Positions 37,296-46,884 of a stretch of DNA of 64,000 bases are shown here, piece after piece; within the stretch, counting starts at the first letter, position 1, and every line of letters begins with the position of its first letter. The stretch is from Flaccisagitta enflata. Lineage: Eukaryota; Chaetognatha; Sagittoidea; Aphragmophora. The stretch lies in NCBI GenBank assembly GCA_965153355.1, contig OZ231126.1, positions 62,000,001 to 62,064,000 on the forward strand, read 5' to 3'. The notes beneath the pieces were generated by a model that ran no database searches, had not been told where the DNA came from, and worked only from the letters and a program-made list of their open reading frames with translations. Position numbers and translations under genes: made by a program.

Positions 37296-37990
37296 TTTTA
37301 GTTGCGGACACGCAACTCTATAAGAGGCTTTGCAGTCAGCGGACAAAACACAATAGGTATATATATCACTCTGTTGGGTTTGATCCAACCGACTGATGTT
37401 GAACAGAATGCTGTAAACAACAACTGGTTGTTGAAATTACAGCCGGCTGTTCAATAACAAAGTTGGCAAAAATCCAACTTTCACCAAATAGAATGAGATT
37501 TGCAGATTCATAATCCTGATGATATTCTGAAAAGTTTAATATGTCACAACATATATTTTTCTAGAAATGTATAATTTAATTATAATACAATGTTAAAAAA
37601 AATATTTTTGACAAGAAATGTTAAGTGTGACATGTCAAACTTCTCAGAATTTCATCAGGATTATGAATCTGCAGGTCTTATTCTTTTTGGTGAAAGTTGG
37701 ATTTTTGCCAATTTTGTAACTGAACAGCCGGCTGTAATTTCAACAACCAGTTATTATTTACAGCATTCTGTTCAACATCAGTGGGTTGGATCAAAATCAA
37801 CAGAGTGATATATATACCTATTGTGTTTTGTCCGCTGACTGTTTGTCCGTCCGTCCATCTGTCCATTGGTCGATTGGTTGGTTGGTCGGTCAGTCGGTCC
37901 ATCATGCTCGAGTTGAAAAGTGGGAAAACGCGTATTTCTGCCCCTGCCCACCCGTCCGCAACTGATGGCCGTGTATCTTCTTTGTATTTT
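37296..37990 (+). mobile_element. Family 1 element split by a MITE
   Basis: Hairpin AGTTGCGGACACGCAACT (37300-37317) and CTATAAGAGGCTTTG lie left of the MITE. TTTGTCCGTCCGTCC, a GGTTGGTCGGTC tract, GAAAAGTGGGAAAACGCG, CCCCTGCCCACCCGTCCG, CAACTGATGG and CCGTGTATC lie right of it. Removing one TTTG restores the family's GAGGCTTTGTCCGTCC junction. Confidence 0.85.
37333..37841. mobile_element. Foldback MITE, CAGTCAGCGG family, copy 2
   Basis: Same 509-526 bp structure as 28599-29124. The TTTG TSD lies at 37329-37332 and 37842-37845. It is nested in a family 1 element whose intact siblings show the pre-insertion site. Confidence 0.9.
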
Positions 37991-38447
37991 GTTTTTTTAC
38001 GAATTTATCAGTACTCCATCAGGATCTTGTAATCAGTTAAATCCCATGCAATGACTTTTGTTCATTAGAGGTGGACCACTTGAAAGTGGAAATGAGTTAG
38101 GGTTAGGGGTGTTTTGAGTTCAATATTTTCCCAATTAAGATTTACCCCAGGTGGGACTTTTGGGAAATACATTTACTCCATCCATCAGATTCTATCTAAA
38201 TAGAACTCTTTTTTCTCTTATTACTTTTCAATCGTCCCTTCTTTTTGAGTTCTTCATTTGTGTTCTAACAAATCAATGTCCATACTACAGGGACAGCTCT
38301 GTGGCATGGCATGGCATGGCAGCTCTATCGCCAACCGCCTACAGCCAAACCACCAAACACGCGCGCTGAAGAAATTTGCTAAAAATCATCATTTTCCTGC
38401 TTGTTTCCATGTGAATCGCTTAGTTCAAATTACTTTTTAGGTCAGAA
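37991..38447. other. Non-coding flank of the retrotransposon
   Basis: Includes a short (GGCAT)n at 38303-38323. No clear 4-6 bp duplication is seen between this flank and 50835 onward. Confidence 0.4.
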
Positions 38448-39074
38448 TGTGGAATATCGCATTAGATTTTTACCATTTTGTGATTATTTGTAATTGCATA
38501 TTCTATTTGGTTCGCCCTGTTTGTTGCCCATTTTGTGAATTTATATTATTGCTGATTTTCTTCTTTAGTTATCAGTTGTAATGTTATTCGCTCTTCATTC
38601 CTGGTCAATCTTGGGGTGCGTTTCCTTACCTGGTGAGTTTTGGATGGCTTTAGTTGGTTGGTCAGTTGGTCGGCTTGGTTGGTTGGTCAGTTGGTCGGTT
38701 GGTTTAACTAGTTGTTTAGTTATATAGTTCTTATGCTGTTGAGTTATTGAGTTATTTAGGATGATAGGTTGTTAGGTTAATCTCTTTTCTCTCTTTCCCC
38801 TCTTCTCTTCCTTTCTATTATTTCAGCGTTTTTGTACCCCTTTCAACCATAGAAGATATTGAGATGGCGACGACGAAAGACCTTATCCATATGAAGATTC
38901 AATGACTTTGAGTGGATTCGTGGTGTTGGCGTTGTTGGCGTAGCGGGTGGCGTGGCATCGAGAGGATTGGCGCGGCCGTGACGCAGCGGCTGCCGGACCG
39001 ATTCATCTTCGTCAACGTTAGCGCATAGGTACTTTGACGGTTGGAGATCGTATGATACGTGGTTCTTTACAGTA
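38448..39074 (+). repeat. 5' LTR
   Basis: Starts TGTGGAATATCGCATTAG, ends GGTTCTTTACAGTA; the end may be TTTACA three bases earlier. It contains a GGTTGGTCAGTTGGTCGG tract resembling family 1 arrays, and a TATATAG near 38720. Half of the differences from the 3' LTR fall in its first 80 bp. Confidence 0.9.
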
Positions 39075-39124
39075 CAAAAACGATACCAGAGATTGATCAA
39101 GATTTGTGTTTTTCTAACACCACA

Positions 39125-41566
39125 ATGAGCACACATCACACACAGGCCCCGGGTGGCGACGGAGAACCGCCGGTGTGGAAGAGGCGCGACATTTCGAGTG
39201 TAAGAAGAGAGTTGTATCTCGAATTCGCTGTCGTCCAATCGGCGTTCAGCGTCGCTTCCGTCAGTAAAGAAAGGGCTGTGTTGATAAGAGCGAATGATGC
39301 GGCAAACAAATTCCAAAAGCTTCTAAACGAGAAAATAGAGCAATACAACGCGTGTGTGATAGACGACGTATCAGCCGAGCACGCGGCAAATGATTTGATG
39401 GTGGACATATCAGCATACCGTGCGGAACTAGACACATCCCTAAAGCCGTTGTACATAGAGGAAACGGGGGAAGGCGAAAGGGAAGTGTCGTTCGACGCCG
39501 GTTCTCCAATCGCGAAGGAAGAGGCGCCAGAGAAAGCGGCGCCGCCGCGTTTCGAGAGACTGAGACAACCACCAGGAGGCGGCATAATGGACAAAACAAT
39601 GCGCATATCAGAGAGCGAGGAGGAGGAGGTGCCAAATGAGGAGGAGGCTCCAAATGAAGAGGAGATTCCAAATGCGGAGGAGGAGGAGAGAGGAGCGGAA
39701 GAACCGGAAGTGGAAGAGGAAGTAAACGGCGCCGGAGAGCACCAAAATAACGCCGGCGAAAATCAGATCGCGGAAACAGCGGCGACAGGCGGCATAATGA
39801 GCAGAATTGCGGGAATGATTAGAGGATCGTCGACGCCCCAACAAGCGAATGCGACAGAAACGGTCGCAGCGTCAGCAGGGAACCCGGCGATCCACGTGAT
39901 ACCCGCGACGCCGGCCGAGAGGACGCCGTCAATGAGAAGCGCCGGATCAATCGCGAGATCGATACAGGCGAAAAAAGACAGAGATGATGAACAGAGAAAA
40001 GAGAAAGAACGGATGGAAGCAAACAGAAGGCAGAGCAAAGCGGATGAGGCGGAAGCATTAAGAAAGGTTGAAGAGATAAGAAGGCAGAGAGAACAAAACG
40101 AAAAACTTCATAGAATCAAGGTGAAGGGGATTGAACGAATCCACCGAGAACAGCAACAAGCGATCAGTGACGACGATGAAGCTTCGGGCGCCAGAGAGGC
40201 GATGAGGAGACTCGAGCATTCCGTCAACGGGGGCGAAGGAAACGTACTGGATCCCAATGCCGCGGTGGAGAGCTGGGCAAAAAACAATGCCAGCGGCTCC
40301 GTTCCGACGACACCCGAAAGAGGAAAAGTACCACAAAAAAAGGGGGAAAAGAAAGTGGCACTGAAACTCGATCTCGACAAAATACAACTGACGCCAAAAA
40401 GGATTACAAAACCCATAGTTCCTCCAGCGAAGGCGATCAGGAAGCCAATCGTCCCATCTGAAAAGTTGAAAAAAGTGAACAAATCGGTGATCGAACAATT
40501 ACCACCAAGGGAATTAAAGCATGAGAATGAGAAAAAAGACGCAAAAAAGTTGAGAGAGAAAAAGGAGAAAATAGAAAAAGAGACGATGAAACTCATGGCA
40601 AGGTTGCAAGAACTGCACAATTCGGCGCAGCAGGTGGAGGAAGGCTTGGAGGAGCACGACGAGGAGGAGGAGGAGGAGGAAGAGGCGCCAAAGACGCCAA
40701 CCACACCGAGTTGCGCTGGAAGTGCAAATCAAGAAGAATTTGTGCGAGTCCAAATCCAGATGTTTGCGATGGCCCAACTTAAAGAAGCTCGCCCGGTGAA
40801 GAAATTCGCAGGAACAGGCAAAGGAATGAGCTTCGCCAAACATATGCTGAAGTTTGAAACGGCCTTGGAGATAGTCGGTCTGTCGGACAAAGCCAAACTG
40901 AATGAATTTCAGCACTACTTCGAGGGCGCAGCGTTCCAGCTGATTGAGGCTGAGACCTTAGAAAAAACAAACGCGGGAAAAGCGGTGAAATTGGCTATTG
41001 AAAAACTGAACAGAAAATTCGGCCTGAGGAAAGAATCAGCGATGGAGATGCTCGAGGAGTTATTGCAAGGAAAACAGGTCGGTGAGAAAGACCATAGCAG
41101 TCTGCTGATGTTTTACTGCAAGCTGCAGAGCATCCACACGCTGGCAAAAAGCACCGGCAGAGGAGGGGAATTCGAGAATAAAATGATCATCGAATCGATC
41201 CTCTCAAAAAAGATCCCACACCTGACAGCAAAATGGTCAAAGAGGGTGGTAAAGAATATGATGTCAGATGGGGAGACGTTGGGCTTTGAAACGTTCCTCG
41301 AATTTCTTGACACCGAGCATACAATCGCTGAGTTATGCTACAGAAATTCGAGCCAAGCGCAGAATAGCAAGCCGGTAGGGGCGGCTAAAGTGGCGGCGAC
41401 GACGGCGACAGCCCCGGCGAAAAGCGGCGGCAAACCAACGATAAACGCGGCAGCGGCCACCACAACAGCAGCAGCACCGACGGCCGGAAGCTGTGAACGA
41501 TGTGGAGGCCAACATCGCATCCCAGCGTGCGACATTTTCAAAGAAAGGCCTGTCCAGCGCGGATAG
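39125..41566 (+). CDS. gag: BEL/Pao Gag-like protein, main frame
   Basis: The ATG at 39125 (MSTHHTQAPGG) is the first in frame with good context, about 50 bases after the LTR; upstream codons run back into the LTR. The product is about 813 aa. It has a charged N-terminal half with acidic runs (EEEEVPNEEEAPNEEE, EEHDEEEEEEEEAP) and long Lys/Glu coiled-coil-like stretches. A more conserved region (PVKKFAGTGKGMSFAKHMLK, LLMFYCKLQSIHTLAKS) resembles BEL capsid. It ends at the first zinc motif CERCGGQHRIPAC. The next two knuckles are in the +1 frame, so a frame change at about 41530-41563 is needed to continue. Confidence 0.85.
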   Translation: MSTHHTQAPGGDGEPPVWKRRDISSVRRELYLEFAVVQSAFSVASVSKERAVLIRANDAANKFQKLLNEKIEQYNACVIDDVSAEHAANDLMVDISAYRAELDTSLKPLYIEETGEGEREVSFDAGSPIAKEEAPEKAAPPRFERLRQPPGGGIMDKTMRISESEEEEVPNEEEAPNEEEIPNAEEEERGAEEPEVEEEVNGAGEHQNNAGENQIAETAATGGIMSRIAGMIRGSSTPQQANATETVAASAGNPAIHVIPATPAERTPSMRSAGSIARSIQAKKDRDDEQRKEKERMEANRRQSKADEAEALRKVEEIRRQREQNEKLHRIKVKGIERIHREQQQAISDDDEASGAREAMRRLEHSVNGGEGNVLDPNAAVESWAKNNASGSVPTTPERGKVPQKKGEKKVALKLDLDKIQLTPKRITKPIVPPAKAIRKPIVPSEKLKKVNKSVIEQLPPRELKHENEKKDAKKLREKKEKIEKETMKLMARLQELHNSAQQVEEGLEEHDEEEEEEEEAPKTPTTPSCAGSANQEEFVRVQIQMFAMAQLKEARPVKKFAGTGKGMSFAKHMLKFETALEIVGLSDKAKLNEFQHYFEGAAFQLIEAETLEKTNAGKAVKLAIEKLNRKFGLRKESAMEMLEELLQGKQVGEKDHSSLLMFYCKLQSIHTLAKSTGRGGEFENKMIIESILSKKIPHLTAKWSKRVVKNMMSDGETLGFETFLEFLDTEHTIAELCYRNSSQAQNSKPVGAAKVAATTATAPAKSGGKPTINAAAATTTAAAPTAGSCERCGGQHRIPACDIFKERPVQRG

Positions 41567-41804
41567 AAGGAAATTTTGCATAAACACTCGTATATGTTAT
41601 TTGTGCCTTGAGACCGGGCATATGGCGAGAAACTGCAAGTCGACGGAAATGTGCGCCATCTGCGGCATAGGCCACCACACCCTGCTCCACCCAGACAAAT
41701 CCTCGGGTGCCCCGCCTACCCCGGCGGGAACCAACGGAGGAGGAGGAGGAGGAGGAGGAGGAGGAGGAGGAGGAGGAGGAGGAGGAGGAGGCGGAAACGC
41801 ATGA
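41493..41804 (+). CDS. Zinc-knuckle region of Gag, +1 frame
   Basis: Overlaps the end of the main gag frame. It encodes CYLCLETGHMARNC (C-x2-C-x4-H-x4-C) and CAICGIGHHTLLH, the usual BEL nucleocapsid knuckles, then a polyglycine run made by a GGA microsatellite (41739-41790). It stops at TGA 41802-41804 followed by CTAG. The next codons continue in the same frame into protease-pol. No independent start with good context is seen, so it is probably reached from gag by +1 frameshift, or this copy has a 1-base indel. Confidence 0.75.
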   Translation: MNDVEANIASQRATFSKKGLSSADRRKFCINTRICYLCLETGHMARNCKSTEMCAICGIGHHTLLHPDKSSGAPPTPAGTNGGGGGGGGGGGGGGGGGGGGNA

Positions 41805-41808
41805 CTAG
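41802..41808 (+). promoter_or_regulatory. Candidate stop-codon readthrough signal TGACTAG
   Basis: The stop between Gag knuckles and Pol is TGA followed by CTAG. The frame is open for at least 24 codons between this stop and the first supported pol residues, with no second in-frame stop. UGA-CUAG is the best known efficient readthrough context in animals. That this element uses it is inference. Confidence 0.55.
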
Positions 41809-44800
41809 CCGTTCCTAAACAAAACTCAGTCTTTAAAGTCGGAGGTGATGATGGAGCATGGCGGCTTATCGTACCATTGTATATAGTGGGAGAAAATGGG
41901 GAGGAAGTTGGCACTTATGCCCTCCTCGACGGAGGCGCGAATCGAAATGTCGTGTCGGAGTCAATATGCTCATGCTTGGGCATAAAAGGAAGAGACGTGA
42001 ACATGAAAGTGACGACATTGGATAAAACTGTAGAAGGTGTGAGAAAGGTGGCGGATGTATCAGTGAAGGGGACAAATGGATTCGAATTGAAACTAAGCAA
42101 CGCGATCTTTGGGGAGATAATAGCCACAGAGGGTGATAGACCCCCCAGAATCACGGACGTGGAGGGAATTGAACACCTGAGCAACATCGAGTTTCCCGCT
42201 TTTCCGGAAGAGGACGACGCCGAATACCAAATAGGAGTGATCATCGGAGCGGAACACGCCCGAGTGTGGAGCTCTGGCGAGAGACGCATTGGCGATGCGT
42301 CACTTCCGGTGGCGTTGGAGACGGGATTCGGCTATTGTCTAATAGGCCCCAAGAAAAACATTGAATCGCATTGTTTTGTTTGCTTTCAGAATTACACATC
42401 CAATACAGATGCAGAAATGAAAAAATGCTTTGCGAGCGAGTTTGAAAGGGCAAAACACGATGATGAGACGATGTCGTTGGAAGATAAGTTTGCTCTGAAG
42501 CAACTTGAAGAATCGATTGTATGGGACTCAGCAGTGGAAAGGTACCGAGTGAGCCTGCCCCACAAACGCGGAAGGAAAGCGACGGCGGAAAGGATCAACA
42601 AAGTGGATTCAAGCGGCATGGCGCTGGACCGTTTGTGGAGGACGGCACGACAAAAGCGAAAGGATCCGGAAAGGCGCAGAGTCACGTTTGAAACAATGCG
42701 TCAGTTCGAAGCGAAGGGCAGGGTCGTGAAGCTCGACCCAAAGAAGCATGCAGCGACGCCCCCGGACAGGCCAAAATGGACAATCCCCATCCACGTCACA
42801 GATAAGCCAGGGAAACCTGGTCAAGTTCGTATCTGTCATGATTGTAGGGCATCTGTGGGGGGTGTGTGTCTGAATGATTGTTTATTAGACGGTCCCCAAT
42901 TGGCATGTGATATTCGTGGTGTGTTGATGCGCTTCCGTGACGGGGGTGAAGTCGCAGTGGGCGCTGATATTAAAGATTTTTTCCATGAAATATATGTTGC
43001 AGAGGAAGATGAAGGCGCGTTCACATACTGGTGGTTTCCGACGGAGGAGATGGACGAAGCGGAGCTGAATGGATTTTTGGGTCACGTGTTCGGCGCCAAA
43101 AGCTCCAACTTCGTCGCGATCTTCACGCAACGGTACCACATCAACCAGAGGGCGACTGAATACGGTCCACAAGTGGTGGAGGCGTCGAATCGCAATCTGT
43201 ACGTCGACGACTTGTTGAAGTCTCTTCGCAACACAAAGATAGCGCGCGACTTCCGCATCGCGATCACTGCGGCTATGAAGGACGGCGGCTTCACTCTCTG
43301 CAAGTGGCGCTCGTCGAGGCCGGAAGTGCTGGAAGAAGCCGATCCGGCGCCGGAAATGAAAGACTTCCGGAAGGCCGCGGCTCCCGGAGAGGACGTAGGA
43401 AAAATCCTGGGCATGCGTTACTCTTTCTCAGCGGACAAATTTTCCTATGCCCCAGAGAAAGAAAAAGCGGAAATGAAAGTGGAAACAAAACGCCAGATGC
43501 TACAAGTGATAGCGTCGTTTTTTGACCCTCTTGGTTTCTTGGACCCTTTTGTGATTTGGGCCAGATTCATTCTGCAGCAAGTGATGAAGACCGCGATCGG
43601 GTGGGACGAGAAAAACATTGAAGAGGCGTTATTGGAAGCGTTCTCCGTGTGGCAAGGGGATTTTGATCTCCTCAAAAACTTTGAGATTGAGCGATGGACT
43701 GCGACGCTGGAAAACCAGGATGGTGAAAAACAGCTGATGGTGTTCAGTGATGCGAGTAGCAAGGGATACGGCGTAGTGATATATGTACGCCGAAAGACGC
43801 CGGACGGAAAAATCCACGTGGCAATTGTTTGCTCAAAGGCGCACGTGGTGCCGGTAAAAGACGCCGAAGCTGGACACCACGATTCGATGCCGAGGCTGGA
43901 GCTGCAGGCCGCGAGATTGGCGGCAAGGATGAGATCATCCGTGGAAAAAGAAACAGGGAGTTATGACAGTATCATCATGTGGACTGATTCTGAATGTGTT
44001 ATCAAGCAGCTAAATGATACAGTCACTCGGTTTAAAGTTTACTTTTCCAACCGCATTTCAGAAATACAGGCGTTGACGAGCGTGTCCGAGTGGAGATGGG
44101 TGCCATCGGGGGAGAACCCGGCCGACGACTGTACCCATGGTCTTCTGGCGCGTGACCCGAAATGGCGACGTTTCCACAAAGGACCGGAATTTTTGTGGAA
44201 AGATGAGACGGCATGGCCGGAAAAACAAATCGCCTCGGATCCTTTTCCCGCGCACATACTGGCTACGGTTGTGACGACCCCGACGGCGGTAAAGACTTGG
44301 ATCTCGAAAATATCCCGCGGGGTTGCCTCGTGGTCAGGAAAAGTGCGACGCATTGCGCTTCTGAAAAAGACAATACTGCAGTGCGTGGTAAAACGACGCC
44401 CCGCAGCCGGAAGCAGCGGTGCGCAGTCAGCAACACTGCGCGAGCTGCGTGACGCGGAGATGCTGCTGATTAGAGACATTCAGTTGCGACACTTCGGTGA
44501 GGAAATGAAGGCGCTGATGATGGAACCAAAGAGCGCCACAAAAAGGCGAAAGGTGCACGCGAAATCGACGATAGTGGCGCTGAATCCGTTTATTGATGCG
44601 GATGGACTGCTGCGCTGCATGGGACGTCTGACAAACTCGACGGAGCTGTGCTATGACGCCAAACATCCCATGATCCTCCCTCATAACGACGACGACGTGT
44701 TGGATTTGATAAGACTGTATCATGAATGTCATCTTCACGCCGGTGTAGAGCATGTGTTGGGAGAATCGCGACGCCGGTTTTGGATAACGAAAGGGCGCCG

Positions 44801-45827
44801 CGTGGTATCGCGCGTAGTGAAGGGATGTGTGGGGTGTCAGAAACACTTTAAAGCACCGGAATCGCAGCAAATGGCGCCCCTCCCCGTGGAAAGGATGCAG
44901 GCTTGTCAGCCTTTCGAGAATACAGGAGTGGATTGCTTTGGGCCGGTGAAATGCAAAATTGTCGGAAGAGCATTTCACAAAGTGAATGTGGCTCTGTTTA
45001 CTTGTATGGCGACGAGGGCAGTGCATTTCGAGGTGCTGCGGAGCATGGACATGTCATGTTTCATCGATGCATTGCAGCGATTCCGAGCGAGAAGACCCGC
45101 AGTGAGGCGCTTATTCTCGGATTGTGGATCAAACTTTACTTCCGCCGAAAAGGAAATCGCGGCGGAAGTGGCTGCATGGAACGCGTCGTCGACTGAGGAA
45201 ATGCGGCTGCTTGGGATTGAGTGGAGTTTCAATCCACCGACATCCCCCCACAGGGGTGGGGTGTGGGAAAGGTTGGTGAAAGCCGCGAAAAAACATTTGA
45301 CGTTTGTATTGACTCTGGACAATTTGAGCATTGAGACGTTGACGACAGTGTTGGCGCAAGCGGAGTTGGCAATGAACTCGAGACCCATTACATACGTTTC
45401 TGATGAGCCGGGGATTCAGGCGCTGCGCCCAATTGACTTTCTATGTCCTGGAGTTTTCGCAGCGTCGGACTGTGACATTCTTCCTCCATCGCCTCCGGAT
45501 GCAGTGTGCCTTCGTTATAGCTGGCGTCAATCAAGGGCGCTGGTCGACGAATTTTGGAATCGGTGGTCGCGCGACTACGTTTCAGCGCTGCAAGCGCGGC
45601 CGAAATGGCGCTTGTCGGAGCCTAATTTGGAAGTCGGGGACATTGTGTTGATGGTGGATGAACAATGTCGACGGGGCGATTGGCGGACGGGGGTGGTGAT
45701 CGAGACGGACGGCCAAGAGTTGGTGAGGACAGTCTCTGTGCGGACGTCGAATGGAAAGATCTTTTCTCGCGACAGAACAAAGATTGTCCGTTTGGAGTTG
45801 GACCCGCTTAGAGCGGATGTATCATAG
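41805..45827 (+). CDS. pol: BEL/Pao Pol: protease, RT, RNase H, integrase
   Basis: One open frame of about 1340 codons. Protease: ALLDGGANRNVV, active Asp codon at 41927, with D-G-G instead of the common D-T/S-G. RT: motif A ADIKDFFHEIYV (about 42964), SSNFVAIF, and YVDD at 43200-43211. RNase H: VFSDASSKGYG (about 43740), PRLELQAARLA, WTDSECVIKQL. Integrase: H2C2 zinc finger (YHECHLHAG at about 44718, CVGCQKH at about 44827). The DDE core is visible at GVDCFGP, FSDCGSNF and GGVWERLV. The C-terminal SEPNLEVGDIVLMVDE to RDRTKIVRLE is the domain typical of BEL Pol. All catalytic residues look intact. No ATG is needed if the UGA upstream is read through. Confidence 0.9.
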   Translation, partial: LAVPKQNSVFKVGGDDGAWRLIVPLYIVGENGEEVGTYALLDGGANRNVVSESICSCLGIKGRDVNMKVTTLDKTVEGVRKVADVSVKGTNGFELKLSNAIFGEIIATEGDRPPRITDVEGIEHLSNIEFPAFPEEDDAEYQIGVIIGAEHARVWSSGERRIGDASLPVALETGFGYCLIGPKKNIESHCFVCFQNYTSNTDAEMKKCFASEFERAKHDDETMSLEDKFALKQLEESIVWDSAVERYRVSLPHKRGRKATAERINKVDSSGMALDRLWRTARQKRKDPERRRVTFETMRQFEAKGRVVKLDPKKHAATPPDRPKWTIPIHVTDKPGKPGQVRICHDCRASVGGVCLNDCLLDGPQLACDIRGVLMRFRDGGEVAVGADIKDFFHEIYVAEEDEGAFTYWWFPTEEMDEAELNGFLGHVFGAKSSNFVAIFTQRYHINQRATEYGPQVVEASNRNLYVDDLLKSLRNTKIARDFRIAITAAMKDGGFTLCKWRSSRPEVLEEADPAPEMKDFRKAAAPGEDVGKILGMRYSFSADKFSYAPEKEKAEMKVETKRQMLQVIASFFDPLGFLDPFVIWARFILQQVMKTAIGWDEKNIEEALLEAFSVWQGDFDLLKNFEIERWTATLENQDGEKQLMVFSDASSKGYGVVIYVRRKTPDGKIHVAIVCSKAHVVPVKDAEAGHHDSMPRLELQAARLAARMRSSVEKETGSYDSIIMWTDSECVIKQLNDTVTRFKVYFSNRISEIQALTSVSEWRWVPSGENPADDCTHGLLARDPKWRRFHKGPEFLWKDETAWPEKQIASDPFPAHILATVVTTPTAVKTWISKISRGVASWSGKVRRIALLKKTILQCVVKRRPAAGSSGAQSATLRELRDAEMLLIRDIQLRHFGEEMKALMMEPKSATKRRKVHAKSTIVALNPFIDADGLLRCMGRLTNSTELCYDAKHPMILPHNDDDVLDLIRLYHECHLHAGVEHVLGESRRRFWITKGRRVVSRVVKGCVGCQKHFKAPESQQMAPLPVERMQACQPFENTGVDCFGPVKCKIVGRAFHKVNVALFTCMATRAVHFEVLRSMDMSCFIDALQRFRARRPAVRRLFSDCGSNFTSAEKEIAAEVAAWNASSTEEMRLLGIEWSFNPPTSPHRGGVWERLVKAAKKHLTFVLTLDNLSIETLTTVLAQAELAMNSRPITYVSDEPGIQALRPIDFLCPGVFAASDCDILPPSPPDAVCLRYSWRQSRALVDEFWNRWSRDYVSALQARPKWRLSEPNLEVGDIVLMVDEQCRRGDWRTGVVIETDGQELVRTVSVRTSNGKIFSRDRTKIVRLELDPLRADVS

Positions 45828-46083
45828 ATGTATAGAGATCGTATCGGATTTTTAGTAATGTATTTTTTTTTGTGTATATTAGTTGTTTTTTTTTGGCTAC
45901 TGATCGTTGGGTTTTGCAGCTTCGTATTTGTTTGAGCGGTTGACTTTTTGTGATGGCAATTTTCTTATTCGTTGAGGCGCGCGTTGTAATGGAGCTTTAT
46001 TCGTCATGATGCTTATTCTGTCTTTCTATACTTTTTTTGGGATGATCGTTGGGCGATGGGCTTTTATGCGGCGTTGCGGTTTT
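45828..46083. other. Post-pol spacer of the retrotransposon
   Basis: T-rich, GTTG/TTTTT-rich non-coding stretch between the pol stop and the first nested insertion. Confidence 0.5.
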
Positions 46084-46115
46084 TTCTTATTCTTTCGGGG
46101 GAATATTGCTTTTCC

Positions 46116-46683
46116 TGTAGAACACAGGGAATCTGGGGTCCGTCCGTCGTCCCCTGTCCCATCCTCAGGGCTTCTCCTCCTTGGGGCCTATTTACCCTTC
46201 ACCTCAAATAGCCCAAATATGCAATATGGCCCAAATCTAAGCAAAATGACCCAAATCCAAGCATATTGGCCCAAATCCAAGCAAAATGGCCCAAATCTTG
46301 CCAGAAAACCCTAATTCTGGCCTGAGGTCCATCATTTTGGCCTCCAGTACCTAGATTCTGACCAGATTTGGGCCATTTTGCTTGGATTTGGGCCAATATG
46401 CTTTGGTTTGGGTCATTTTGCTTAGATTTGGGCAATATTGCATGGATTTGGGCTATTTGGCAGAATTGGGGGCAGAATTGGGGTCAGAATAGGCCCCAAA
46501 GGAGACAAAGCCCTGAGGATGGGGCAGGGGGAGACGGACGGACGGACGGATGGACAGATTCCCCCTGTGTTCTACAGGACTTCGTCCCCTTCGGGGCCGC
46601 TGCCCTGCTCCCCCTCAACTTAATCAGACACTACTCAAGCAGGGCACGGGTACCGCTGACCCCTTACTGCCTTTGGGCTGCTA
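46116..46683. mobile_element. Family 2 element nested in the retrotransposon
   Basis: Inverted arms: CTGTAGAACACAGGGAATCT, GGGGTCCGTCCGTC at left, and GACGGACGGACGG, AGATTCCCCCTGTGTTCTAC at right. The core (46205-46480) is a mirrored minisatellite of AAATGGCCCAAATCCAAGCA-like units that switches strand near 46350. The right end is GGGGCCGCTGCCCTGC, AGCAGGGCACGGGTACCG, CTGACC. It is flanked by a 32-bp direct repeat (46084-46115 and 46684-46716, one extra T), TTTCTTATTCTTTCGGGGG and following, a possible long TSD. Confidence 0.7.
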
Positions 46684-46884
46684 TTTCTTATTTCTTTCGG
46701 GGGAATATTGCTTTTCATGGATTTGGTCGCTGTAGGAATATGGGGCTTGTTTTTTGCGCGGGTTTTTTCTCGTGGATTTTGGCGTTGTTATGATTGTGTA
46801 TTTTAAGATTTCTTCGCATTGATTTATGTTTTTATGATTTTTTTTACTGTATATATTTTCTTCCTTTCTTTCCATGTCCCTTAG

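Noticed and set aside
39136-41541. Many antisense ORFs over gag and pol
   Set aside because: They follow from biased base composition of the sense frames and have no domain features.
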